Under the pieces are notes generated by a model that made no database searches, was not told the DNA's origin, and was given only the letters and a program-made list of their open reading frames with translations. 25,287 nt of DNA from an uncultured Candidatus Melainabacteria bacterium (lineage in GTDB: Bacteria; Cyanobacteriota; Vampirovibrionia; Gastranaerophilales; Gastranaerophilaceae), in NCBI GenBank assembly GCA_934747325.1, contig CAKVGW010000022.1, positions 1 through 25,287 on the forward strand, written 5' to 3'. The stretch's first letter is position 1. Each line of letters starts with the position of its first letter. Below, one piece after another: positions 15,275 to 22,267 of the stretch. Position numbers and translations under genes: made by a program.

Positions 15275-16474
15275 ATGCCAATATATACATATACAGCGTT
15301 AAAACAAGGCAAAGAGGTTGTAAAAGGTGAAATTACGGCTTCTAATCTTAAAGATGCACGTGATGTTATTCGTAAAATGGGACTTGTTCCGACAAAAGTT
15401 AACGAATATTCAGAGGCTAAGTCAAAAAAAGCCAATCAATTAGCAAAGTTGTCTTTAAGTGAGAAAATAGACTTCATATCGACCTTGCAAATATTATTAA
15501 CATCTGGTATTCCTGCAGTTGAATCTTTAATGTTTATGGAACAAGAAGCTGCTAAGAAAAAAATTCGTGATATGTCACGAGTTTTGAAAACTCAAATTAT
15601 GGCAGGTTCGACTTTTGCAGATACCTTAGCCAGATATCCTCAAGTTTTTGGTTACATATTTATCGGTTTGATTAAAGCCGGTGAAGAATCCGGTGAATTG
15701 GAAAAAACTTTAGGTCGTATTAAGGATTTGCTAACAAAGCAAGCTAATATTAAAGGTAAAGTAATTGGTACTTTAATGTATCCGATGTTCGTTGTAGTTT
15801 TGGCATTTTGTATTACTATAGTAATGCTTGTGTTTGTATTCCCTGCTTTTAAAGAAATGTTTGAACAACAAGAAAAAGCATTACCGCTTATTACTTCTAT
15901 TATGATTAGTGCCGGTGATTATTTAAAAACATATTGGTTTACAATTCCTATTTTCATTGTTGCATTTTTAGCATTCTGCTATTTGATGATAAATTGGAAA
16001 CCGGCTAGAGAGTTGTTAGATAAAGCTGTTCTTAAAGTTCCGCTTTTAAATAACTTGATTATGTACTCAAATTATTCAAACTTTTTATCAGTTATGAGCG
16101 TGTCTTATGATGCAGGTATTCCGATTGTTGACTGCTTGCACTTGGCTGTAATTACACTTACAAATTCTGTAATGCGTAACAAAATGAGCAGTGCAATTGT
16201 TAAAGTTCAACAAGGTTTACAGGTTTCACAAGCCTTTAAGTCAACCAAAATTGTTCCTAAAATGCTTTTATTTATGGTTGCAACAGGTGAACAATCCGGT
16301 CGTTTAGGCGATATGCTTGAAAAAGGTGTAAACTTCTTGGATAAAACATTAGATGGTATTATTGATACAATGACCAAAATGATTGAACCTATTATGCTTC
16401 TTGTTATTGGTAGTATCGTACTTGTAATGGCATTGGCTTTATACTTACCATTGTTCCAATCATACATGAGCTAA
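15275..16474 (+). CDS. GspF/PilC family inner-membrane platform protein
   Basis: A 399-residue protein. The start MPIYTYTALKQGKEVVKGEI is the classic GspF/PilC opening. Two T2SSF domains follow, each with the cytoplasmic helical bundle (LSEKIDFISTLQILLTSGIP; YSNFLSVMSVSYDAGIPIVD) and the GEESGELEKTL and GEQSGRLGDML motifs. Transmembrane segments are near residues 165-195, 215-240 and 370-396. It anchors the ATPase and receives (pseudo)pilins. SD AAGAAGAGG precedes the ATG at 15275. It is 22 nt behind the ATPase gene. Confidence 0.93.
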   Translation: MPIYTYTALKQGKEVVKGEITASNLKDARDVIRKMGLVPTKVNEYSEAKSKKANQLAKLSLSEKIDFISTLQILLTSGIPAVESLMFMEQEAAKKKIRDMSRVLKTQIMAGSTFADTLARYPQVFGYIFIGLIKAGEESGELEKTLGRIKDLLTKQANIKGKVIGTLMYPMFVVVLAFCITIVMLVFVFPAFKEMFEQQEKALPLITSIMISAGDYLKTYWFTIPIFIVAFLAFCYLMINWKPARELLDKAVLKVPLLNNLIMYSNYSNFLSVMSVSYDAGIPIVDCLHLAVITLTNSVMRNKMSSAIVKVQQGLQVSQAFKSTKIVPKMLLFMVATGEQSGRLGDMLEKGVNFLDKTLDGIIDTMTKMIEPIMLLVIGSIVLVMALALYLPLFQSYMS

Positions 16475-16496
16475 GGTACAAAAAAGGAATTATTTA

Positions 16497-16778
16497 ATGG
16501 AAAATAACGAGATACTAGAATTATCAACTTCCGCATGGCGAGAAAAAGTTTATATAGAAACCGCTGAATTTATTATCAAAGGTTATGTTTTTATGCCAAA
16601 AATCGGTAAAAGAAACAGACTTTTATCAGAAATTTTGAATACTAATAAACAGTTTATTGCTGTTAAAAATTGTACTTTAGAATCAAAACTTGTTCCGCAA
16701 AGAGAAATAGAAAAACATGATTTCTTACAAGTTAACATTTCCACTATTCTTATTATAAGGCCATTAAACGATGACTAA
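16497..16778 (+). CDS. small DUF6812-like protein in the pilus operon
   Basis: A 93-residue soluble protein. The pattern VYIETAEFIIKGYVFMP, then RNRLLSEILNTNKQFIAVKN and DFLQVNISTILIIRPL, matches small beta-rich proteins of the DUF6812 kind as I recall them (an ExxxFxIxGxV strand, an RLSxxLN helix, an Fixv strand, a final Vn-x-xIxxI strand). The function is unknown. SD AAAGGAA lies before the ATG at 16497. It starts 22 nt after the gspF-like gene and overlaps the SDR gene by 8 nt, so it is part of the same operon. Confidence 0.7.
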   Translation: MENNEILELSTSAWREKVYIETAEFIIKGYVFMPKIGKRNRLLSEILNTNKQFIAVKNCTLESKLVPQREIEKHDFLQVNISTILIIRPLNDD

Positions 16779-17586
16779 AACTTATGTTATTACCGGCTCA
16801 GCTTCCGGTATCGGACGCGCATTACTAAAAGAACTGGCAAAAGACAATGTGGTTTTTGCTGGATATAGAAACAAAGCACACGAAAACGAATTAAAAGCGA
16901 TTTCGGCAAATGTCTATCCTTTTTATATAGACTATTCTAAGCCTGAAACAATCAAATTGGCGGCTGATTATTTAGTTTCAAAATGTACAAAAATTGACAC
17001 GTTAGTTAATATTGCAGGTTGCGTTGTTGCCGGACCGATTGAAAAAATTGAACCGTCAGAATTAAGAAGACAATTTGATGTGAATGTCTTTGGACATATC
17101 GAATTTACGCAAAGGTTAATGGATGTTTTAGAGAATGGAAAAATTATTAATATAAGCTCCATGGCGAGTTTTGGAATTTTTCCGTTTATTTCACCATATT
17201 GCGCTTCTAAACGCTGTTTAGACATGTTTTTTAATTCACTTTTGATTGAAAACAAAAAAAACATAAAAGTTGTATCAATTAAACCTGGAGTTATTTCTAC
17301 ACCGCTTTGGGGTAAATCTGTTAGTGAAAATTCAAAATATTTTGATAACTGTAAAGGTTACGAAAAAGAAATGAGATTTATGATAGCAAACGCGGAGCGT
17401 AATGAAAAAAAAGGTTTGTCTGTTGATAAAGTTGTAAATGTAATTTTAAAAGCTGATAAAGCAAAAAATCCGAAGCTTTCATATACTGTCGGAAAAGATG
17501 CTTTCATGGCAAATCTTGCAACAAAAATCCCACAAAGTTGGCAAAATAGACTTATTAAACTTGGAATGAAAGCTAGGATGAAGTAA
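16771..17586 (+). CDS. short-chain dehydrogenase/reductase
   Basis: A 271-residue classical SDR: dinucleotide motif TGSASGIG (Gly9, Gly13, Gly15), NIAG, catalytic Ser in NISSMAS (Ser129/130), and YCASK with Tyr143 and Lys147, then PGVISTPLW after the active site. These enzymes oxidise or reduce hydroxyl/carbonyl groups with NAD(P)(H). The substrate is not readable. It overlaps the preceding gene by 8 nt (ATGACTAA), so translation is coupled to the pilus/secretion operon; the metabolic link is unclear. A terminator follows 6 nt after the stop. Confidence 0.88.
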   Translation: MTKTYVITGSASGIGRALLKELAKDNVVFAGYRNKAHENELKAISANVYPFYIDYSKPETIKLAADYLVSKCTKIDTLVNIAGCVVAGPIEKIEPSELRRQFDVNVFGHIEFTQRLMDVLENGKIINISSMASFGIFPFISPYCASKRCLDMFFNSLLIENKKNIKVVSIKPGVISTPLWGKSVSENSKYFDNCKGYEKEMRFMIANAERNEKKGLSVDKVVNVILKADKAKNPKLSYTVGKDAFMANLATKIPQSWQNRLIKLGMKARMK

Positions 17587-17592
17587 TTTATT

Positions 17593-17621
17593 GGTGCAAA
17601 AAATTGCACCCTACTTTTTTT
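17593..17621 (+). terminator. intrinsic terminator of the pilus/SDR operon
   Basis: Perfect stem GGTGCAA/TTGCACC (17593-17599, 17604-17610), AAAA loop, then CTAC and seven T. The core is nearly identical to the left end of the element at 1252 (TTGGTGCAAAAAATTACACC), so a repeat unit appears to serve as terminator. Confidence 0.8.
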
Positions 17622-17640
17622 AACTGTTGAAAGTATTTTA

Positions 17641-17820
17641 TTAAATATTTTCAATATTGCGAATTGTTCTATTCATCAAATCTATAGCTACTTCTAAACA
17701 ATTACTGATATCAATATAACTTATATCATCATTTTCATTTTCAGTCGCTCTTTGCGTCACAATAAGACAACTTTTAATTTCTTCAAGTTGCAACCTTATA
17801 TCTGCTAATTTATTCTCCAT
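17641..17820 (-). CDS. 59-residue small protein divergent from an XRE regulator
   Basis: MENKLADIRLQLEEIKSCLI... is a short helical acidic protein with VAIDLMNRTIRNIENI at the end. The ATG at 17820 is chosen because a good SD (TTAGGAG) lies just upstream; an upstream in-frame start at 17889 would add a hydrophobic stretch and has no SD. No family is recognised. It is transcribed away from the XRE gene, with a perfect 16-bp palindrome between them, so it may be controlled by that regulator or act as its partner. Confidence 0.65.
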   Translation of the reverse strand: MENKLADIRLQLEEIKSCLIVTQRATENENDDISYIDISNCLEVAIDLMNRTIRNIENI

Positions 17821-17856
17821 AATAACTCCTAACTTAAGAAATATAATTTTGGTAAT

Positions 17857-17872
17857 AAGAACTATAGTTCTT
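17857..17872. promoter_or_regulatory. perfect 16-bp palindrome, likely operator
   Basis: AAGAACTATAGTTCTT reads the same on both strands. It lies in the 107-nt spacer between the divergent small gene and the XRE regulator. A dyad of this size beside a helix-turn-helix gene is a typical autoregulatory operator; which protein binds is inference. Confidence 0.55.
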
Positions 17873-17915
17873 TGCAAGAATACTATCATGGATATATTTA
17901 AATTAAAAGTTACTT

Positions 17916-17921
17916 TATTAT
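17916..17921 (+). promoter_or_regulatory. -10-like box of a possible leaderless promoter
   Basis: TATTAT ends exactly 6 nt before the ATG at 17928, matching the spacing at four other genes in the window. There is no SD and no convincing -35. Confidence 0.4.
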
Positions 17922-17927
17922 TTAAGT

Positions 17928-18143
17928 ATGAATAAGGCAGAGATTATCAAGCAAGTTGCAGAAACAATTCGTGTTGAACGTTTTAGAAAGCGATTGAGCC
18001 AAGAAAAATTGGCAGAAATGGCCGGAATTTCTACGAAATACTTAAATTCTATTGAAAATGAAAAAGTTAATCCAAGTATTACAATTGTTGTTCAACTTTG
18101 TAATGCTTTGGAAATTGAACTCAACCAACTTATTACAAAATAG
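17928..18143 (+). CDS. XRE-family helix-turn-helix regulator
   Basis: A 71-residue single-domain DNA-binding protein of the Cro/C1 type. The core FRKRLSQEKLAEMAGISTKY is followed by LNSIENEKVNPSITIVVQLC (recognition helix around residues 34-45) and then ALEIELNQLI. It is the length of a bare HTH_3 domain, so there is no ligand or protease domain. Such stand-alone regulators control phage, restriction or toxin genes, or small local circuits. Here the divergent 59-residue gene and the palindrome suggest a local circuit. Confidence 0.9.
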   Translation: MNKAEIIKQVAETIRVERFRKRLSQEKLAEMAGISTKYLNSIENEKVNPSITIVVQLCNALEIELNQLITK

Positions 18144-18224
18144 TAACAAGCTTTTTATTTCCTTTAATACTATTATTCAGATATAGCAAATTTTGTGCTA
18201 AGCTTAAAGGAAAAGGACAAGGTT

Positions 18225-19082
18225 ATGAAAAAATTTATACTTAACGCAGACGATTTTGGAATGAGCGAAGCATACAATAGAGCCGTTTTGGAAGGCTATG
18301 AATTCGGAATTTTAAAAAGCACAAGTCTTACTGCGAACGGTGAAGCTTTTGAAGAAGCCTGCGAAAAAGTTATACCTGCTTGTCCTGATTTGGGAGTAGG
18401 AATTCACCTGAATATTATCGAAGGCAAAGCCTTGTGTCCTGATTTAGACCAACTTACAGATTCTCAAGGCAATTTTAATAATTCTTTTGGCGCATTGCTT
18501 TTAAAATCACTAAACCCAAAAAACAAGGCGTTTATGGAGCAGATTGAAAAAGAATTCAGAGCGCAAATAGAAAAAGTTATAAGTCGTACAAAAGTTACTC
18601 ATATCGACTCGCACGTGCATACGCATTCAATTCCAAAGATTTTTGAATTAACGGCAAAATTGGCTAAAGAATACGGTATAAAACAAATCAGAACACAGTT
18701 TGAAAAACCTTATCTCATGCCGGATTCGAGTAGAATATTTAACCGCAAATATCCGATAAATCTGATTAAAGTTGCGCTTTTGGAATTTTTTACATTAATC
18801 AACGAAAAAACAGTTTTCAAATATGGTTTGACTACAAACGATTATTTGCTTGGCGTTTCATTCACTTCTATGATGAATAGTTTAGCAATTTCTTACGGCT
18901 TAATGGCAATTAAATATGATAAAGTTGTAGCCGAAGCTCTTATTCATCCTTGCAGATACGAGGACGGCACAATTGATAACCATTTTGAAGAATTTCAGAT
19001 TACAAAAAATCAAAAACTAAAAGAAAAAATCGAAAAGTTGGGTTTTGAAATAACAAATTATGCCAATAATGAACAAGACTAA
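18225..19082 (+). CDS. ChbG/YdjC-family carbohydrate deacetylase
   Basis: A 285-residue protein. Family members remove N-acetyl groups from sugars such as chitooligosaccharides using a metal. Conserved blocks in order: LNADDFGMSEAYNRAV (Asp pair near residue 7), GVGIHLNIIEG (His ligand), THIDSHVHTHSIPKIF (the DxHxH metal and catalytic motif), and LIHPCRYEDG near the end. The ATG at 18225 is preferred over an upstream GTG at 18195 because AAGGACAAGG precedes it and the family motif begins at once. No signal peptide, so it acts in the cytoplasm. It overlaps the following PLD gene by 14-23 nt. Confidence 0.87.
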   Translation: MKKFILNADDFGMSEAYNRAVLEGYEFGILKSTSLTANGEAFEEACEKVIPACPDLGVGIHLNIIEGKALCPDLDQLTDSQGNFNNSFGALLLKSLNPKNKAFMEQIEKEFRAQIEKVISRTKVTHIDSHVHTHSIPKIFELTAKLAKEYGIKQIRTQFEKPYLMPDSSRIFNRKYPINLIKVALLEFFTLINEKTVFKYGLTTNDYLLGVSFTSMMNSLAISYGLMAIKYDKVVAEALIHPCRYEDGTIDNHFEEFQITKNQKLKEKIEKLGFEITNYANNEQD

Positions 19083-20769
19083 AACATTAACAGCAACTCT
19101 TGTAATTCTTTTGTTGATTGCATTTTTGCTTTTACCGAAAGAGAAAGAGTTTTGTGTAAAAAATGTTATTTCGCCAACAGAAATTCAACTTAATAACGAC
19201 AAAATCTTAAAATTTGATAATATTCAAACTTTTGATGCGAGTTATTCATCAAAAAATAAAGAACTTGCTGCAAAACTTGGAATAAGTGAAGATGAAGCTT
19301 TTATTATCGGGAATTTAGTCAAATATTGGTCGCAAAATCTTCTAAACGGTCGTGATGTTTTAGTAGAAAATAATGATTTAATCTATTATAAATACAGCTA
19401 CCAAAAGAAACTGGAAAATTCTGCATTTGGGATAAGAAACAATGAGCCTTGCAGAAAAACCGCATTTGAAAAACTGTTAAAGTCAATCAGGCGCACAAAA
19501 TATGGAATTTTCATTGACGATAAATTTTATCCGATTTCAAAAGAATTTGCTCAAGGAGATTTTTTAGTGATGAGAAAAAGTCATTACTATAAATTATTTC
19601 CAAAAGTTTTTGCTAAAAAGACACGAAGGACACAACAGGACAAATTTAAAAAATCAAAAACTTACTTTAAACCGTTTTATAGCGGAAATATAAAAATCAT
19701 TGTTTCTGATTTAACCACAAAACTTAAGCCTGACAGAAATTGTTCAAGTGATATCTGCAAAGAAATTTTGACAAATATTAATAACTCAAAAATGTCAATA
19801 GATATGGCAATTTATGGCTATTCTTCCACACCTGCGATTGAACAAGCGATAAAAGATGCACAAAATCGCGGTGTTAAAATCAGATTAGTTTATGATGTAG
19901 GCGCAAAAAACCAAAACATTTATCCTGACACATTTAAATTTGTTAGTTTAATTGCTAGCACAAAAAATGATGGCGGACTGAAAGACTCTAACGCCACAAT
20001 GCATAACAAGTTTTATATTTTTGATAACAAAATTGTTATTACAGGCTCTGCAAATCTTTCGCACACCGATATGTCAGGATTTAATTCCAACAACATAATT
20101 GTGATTAATTCTACAAATATTGCCAAAATTTATAAAACAGAATTTGAACAAATGTTCAATGGTAATTTTCATTCTGCAAAAATTCCAACAGCAAACAATA
20201 AGGCAAAAAATATTCATATTTATTTTTCTCCACAAGATAAAACAATAAGCAATGCAGTTTTGCCTATTATTGAAAATGCAAAAAGTTATATTTACATCCC
20301 GATTTTTGTAATTACAGAAAATCGAGTAGTTGAAGCTTTAATCAGTGCAAAACAGCGCGGAGTAGATGTAAGGCTTATTTCCGATGCGTTAAATGCTTCC
20401 GGTAAATATTCGAAAATAAAAGTTTTAAGAGCAAACGGTATTCCGGTAAAAATTGAAAACTATGCCGGCAAAATGCACTCTAAAACAATGATAGTGGATG
20501 ATAAATATTCTATCATAGGCTCAATGAATTTTTCTAAGAGCGGTGAAATAAAAAATGATGAAAACACAATTGTCTTAGAAAACGCAGAAGCTACAAAATA
20601 TTTGAAACATTTCTTCTTATACCAATGGGATAGAATACCTGATAAATGGCTTAACCGCTATCCTAGAGCCGAAGGTTGGGAATCAATCGGTTCTTGTACG
20701 GATGGAATTGATAATGATTACGACGGTTTAACAGATGCTTTAGACCCTGGTTGTCAAAGTAAACATTAA
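19060..20769 (+). CDS. membrane-anchored phospholipase D-like protein with calcium-loop tail
   Basis: A 569-residue protein. An N-terminal transmembrane segment (about residues 10-26, LTATLVILLLIAFLLLP) is followed by a region of about 180 residues with no clear family. Two PLD half-sites come next: HNKFYIFD (His315, Lys317, Asp322) with TGSANLS, and HSKTMIVD (His473, Lys475, Asp480) with IGSMNFS. Both HxKx4D motifs are intact, so the phosphodiesterase fold should be active. The C-terminus carries SCTDGIDNDYDGLTDALDPG, a cysteine-flanked DxDxDG loop known from secreted calcium-binding proteins. The active part is predicted to be outside the inner membrane. The start overlaps the deacetylase; ATG 19069 is an equally likely start, and neither has an SD. 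The substrate (lipid or nucleic acid) is unknown. Confidence 0.85.
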   Translation: MPIMNKTKTLTATLVILLLIAFLLLPKEKEFCVKNVISPTEIQLNNDKILKFDNIQTFDASYSSKNKELAAKLGISEDEAFIIGNLVKYWSQNLLNGRDVLVENNDLIYYKYSYQKKLENSAFGIRNNEPCRKTAFEKLLKSIRRTKYGIFIDDKFYPISKEFAQGDFLVMRKSHYYKLFPKVFAKKTRRTQQDKFKKSKTYFKPFYSGNIKIIVSDLTTKLKPDRNCSSDICKEILTNINNSKMSIDMAIYGYSSTPAIEQAIKDAQNRGVKIRLVYDVGAKNQNIYPDTFKFVSLIASTKNDGGLKDSNATMHNKFYIFDNKIVITGSANLSHTDMSGFNSNNIIVINSTNIAKIYKTEFEQMFNGNFHSAKIPTANNKAKNIHIYFSPQDKTISNAVLPIIENAKSYIYIPIFVITENRVVEALISAKQRGVDVRLISDALNASGKYSKIKVLRANGIPVKIENYAGKMHSKTMIVDDKYSIIGSMNFSKSGEIKNDENTIVLENAEATKYLKHFFLYQWDRIPDKWLNRYPRAEGWESIGSCTDGIDNDYDGLTDALDPGCQSKH

Positions 20770-20939
20770 TAAATATCGTTTATAAAATTAAACAAATTTG
20801 TATGTGATTGTTTTATTCTGGCTTGAAGTTTGTACTTAAGCATAAGCATATCAGGATTAGATGTATAACTGTGCTTTTCGTTAGAATTTACTGCTATTTG
20901 TGTATTTTTAGATGATAAAACCATGTTACTACTAATCAT
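20766..20939 (-). CDS. 57-residue small protein
   Basis: MISSNMVLSSKNTQIAVNSN... with SD AAGGAAATGAG before the ATG at 20939 and a good promoter further upstream. A Ser/Asn-rich first half is followed by a basic helix (LMLKYKLQARIKQSH) and NLFNFINDIY. No transmembrane segment, no family recognised. Its TAA (20768-20766) interlocks with the TAA of the convergent PLD gene (20767-20769). Promoter, SD and intact frame together support a real gene in an otherwise empty 330-nt gap. Confidence 0.65.
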   Translation of the reverse strand: MISSNMVLSSKNTQIAVNSNEKHSYTSNPDMLMLKYKLQARIKQSHTNLFNFINDIY

Positions 20940-20991
20940 CTCATTTCCTTTCGGGTAAAATGTATATCTAAAATTTCGGTGTGTATTATAT

Positions 20992-21019
20992 ATTATAATT
21001 ACAAAAAAATTTTTGCCAA
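20992..21019 (-). promoter_or_regulatory. predicted promoter of the 57-residue gene
   Basis: On the - strand, TTGGCA (21019-21014), a 16-nt spacer and TATAAT (20997-20992). It lies right after the bioB terminator, so the small gene is an independent unit. Confidence 0.55.
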
Positions 21020-21036
21020 GTGGAAATTAAAAAATA

Positions 21037-21072
21037 AAATCTCGGTTTAATCAAAGTAGAAAACCGAGATTT
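21037..21072 (-). terminator. bioB terminator
   Basis: Inverted repeat AAATCTCGGTTT/AAACCGAGATTT (12-bp stem, 12-nt loop), followed on the - strand by TATTTTTTAATTT. It starts 30 nt after the bioB stop. Confidence 0.82.
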
Positions 21073-21101
21073 TACAAATATTTAATTATGCAACCTGATT
21101 A

Positions 21102-22028
21102 TTACGCTTTTTCTAAAACTTTACCTGCGTTTTTAATCATTTGCATATCTTCCATTGCTTCAACACCTTTCGTTGTCAAATAATCACCTGCAAGCAAGCC
21201 GTTTATACCTGCTCTCAAACCTAATTCTTGCATCTCCTTAGACAATCTGGTTTTTCTTCCGCCGGCATAGCGCAAAATTGCTTTTGGAAGCACAATTCTA
21301 AAAATACAAATTGTTCGTATAACTTCTTCTTCAGTAATTTTGTCTTCAAAGTTTTCCAAAGGCGTTCCCTTGATTGGGTTCAAAACATTTATTGGCACGG
21401 TTTTTGGATTAAGTTCAGCAAGAGAAAGTGCCATATCAATTCTATCTTCTCTACCTTCACCCATACCCAAAATAACACCTGTACAAGCTTCCATGCCTGC
21501 TTCTTTAATCATATTAACCGTATTAATTCTATCTTCAAAATTGTGAGTTGTACAAATTTCTTTGTGATAATTTTTAGAAGTATTAATATTGTGGTTAAAT
21601 CTTTCAACGCCTGCTTCTTTTATTTGTTTGATTTGTTCTTTGTTTAATAAACCCAAAGAAGCGCAGCAGTGAATACCTTCTATCGAAGCAACTGCTTTAA
21701 TCATTTCCAAAATTTTGTTAAAGTCGTCGCCATTTTCGCTTCTGCCTGATGTTACGATACAAAATCTTGAAGCGCCGTTAGCTTTAGCTTGTTCGGCGGC
21801 CGCTTTAACTTCTTCAACGCTCATTAGAGGATGGCACAAAATATCAGCATGGTTGTGAACGCTTTGAGAACAGTATTTGCAATTTTCGCCACATTTTCCT
21901 GTTCTTGCACTAATTATTGAGCAAACCTCAACTTCGTTGTTAAAATTTTCTTTAGTAACTTGTTCTGCTTTAGAAATCAGTTCTTCTAAAGGTCGATTAT
22001 ATAGGTCTAGTAGTTCTTGTTTATTCAT
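21102..22028 (-). CDS. bioB: biotin synthase
   Basis: A 308-residue radical SAM enzyme that inserts sulfur into dethiobiotin. The radical SAM cluster is Cys46, Cys50 and Cys53 (CGENCKYCSQS). Later conserved segments include SRFCIVTSGR, GIHCCASLGLL, GMEACTGVILGMGE (cysteines of the auxiliary cluster) and LRYAGGRKTRLS (cluster Arg). The end AGINGLLAGDYLTTKG is typical of BioB. SD AAAGGAAAGG precedes the ATG at 22028. No bioA, bioD or bioF is nearby. It follows mnmA in the same direction after a 239-nt gap filled with an inverted repeat, so it could be co-transcribed or have its own promoter. Confidence 0.95.
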   Translation of the reverse strand: MNKQELLDLYNRPLEELISKAEQVTKENFNNEVEVCSIISARTGKCGENCKYCSQSVHNHADILCHPLMSVEEVKAAAEQAKANGASRFCIVTSGRSENGDDFNKILEMIKAVASIEGIHCCASLGLLNKEQIKQIKEAGVERFNHNINTSKNYHKEICTTHNFEDRINTVNMIKEAGMEACTGVILGMGEGREDRIDMALSLAELNPKTVPINVLNPIKGTPLENFEDKITEEEVIRTICIFRIVLPKAILRYAGGRKTRLSKEMQELGLRAGINGLLAGDYLTTKGVEAMEDMQMIKNAGKVLEKA

Positions 22029-22080
22029 TTTTGTCCTTTCCTTTTTTGTGAGGAGCTTACGGGTGATTAAAATGGAGATT

Positions 22081-22236
22081 AATGGAAAATTGAAAGTGGA
22101 AAATGGAAAATTATTTTAAATATTATTTGAAATAAAATTTGTTTAATATTGAACGAATAAAATCTATAAAAAATTCTTAATACAATTTTCCATTTTCCAC
22201 TTTCAATTTTCCATTTTCCACTTTCAATTTTCCATT
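22081..22236. repeat. large inverted repeat with tandem 21-nt units
   Basis: Left arm 22081-22112 and right arm 22184-22215 are perfect 32-nt inverted repeats around a 71-nt AT-rich loop. On the right the unit CATTTTCCACTTTCAATTTT(C) is repeated in tandem with a 21-nt period (22191-22211, 22212-22232, partial third). The right-arm 32-mer is identical to 1325-1356. It lies between mnmA and bioB and could form a long hairpin in the transcript. No coding capacity. Confidence 0.85.
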
Positions 22237-22267
22237 TCAACCTCCTCTACTTAATTTAATTCCCTAA

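Noticed and set aside
19130..19400. Staphylococcal-nuclease-like domain in the PLD protein
   Set aside because: A short stretch (SPTEIQLNNDKILKFDNI) recalls the SNase barrel, but the catalytic residues are not visible and the similarity is too short.
21228..21647. 139-codon open frame antisense to bioB
   Set aside because: It mirrors the bioB coding frame and has a Phe/Asn/His-rich composition typical of reverse-strand reading; no SD.
22191..22236. Tandem repeats that might suggest a CRISPR array
   Set aside because: The 21-nt units are directly adjacent with no unique spacers and form an inverted repeat with 22081-22112.
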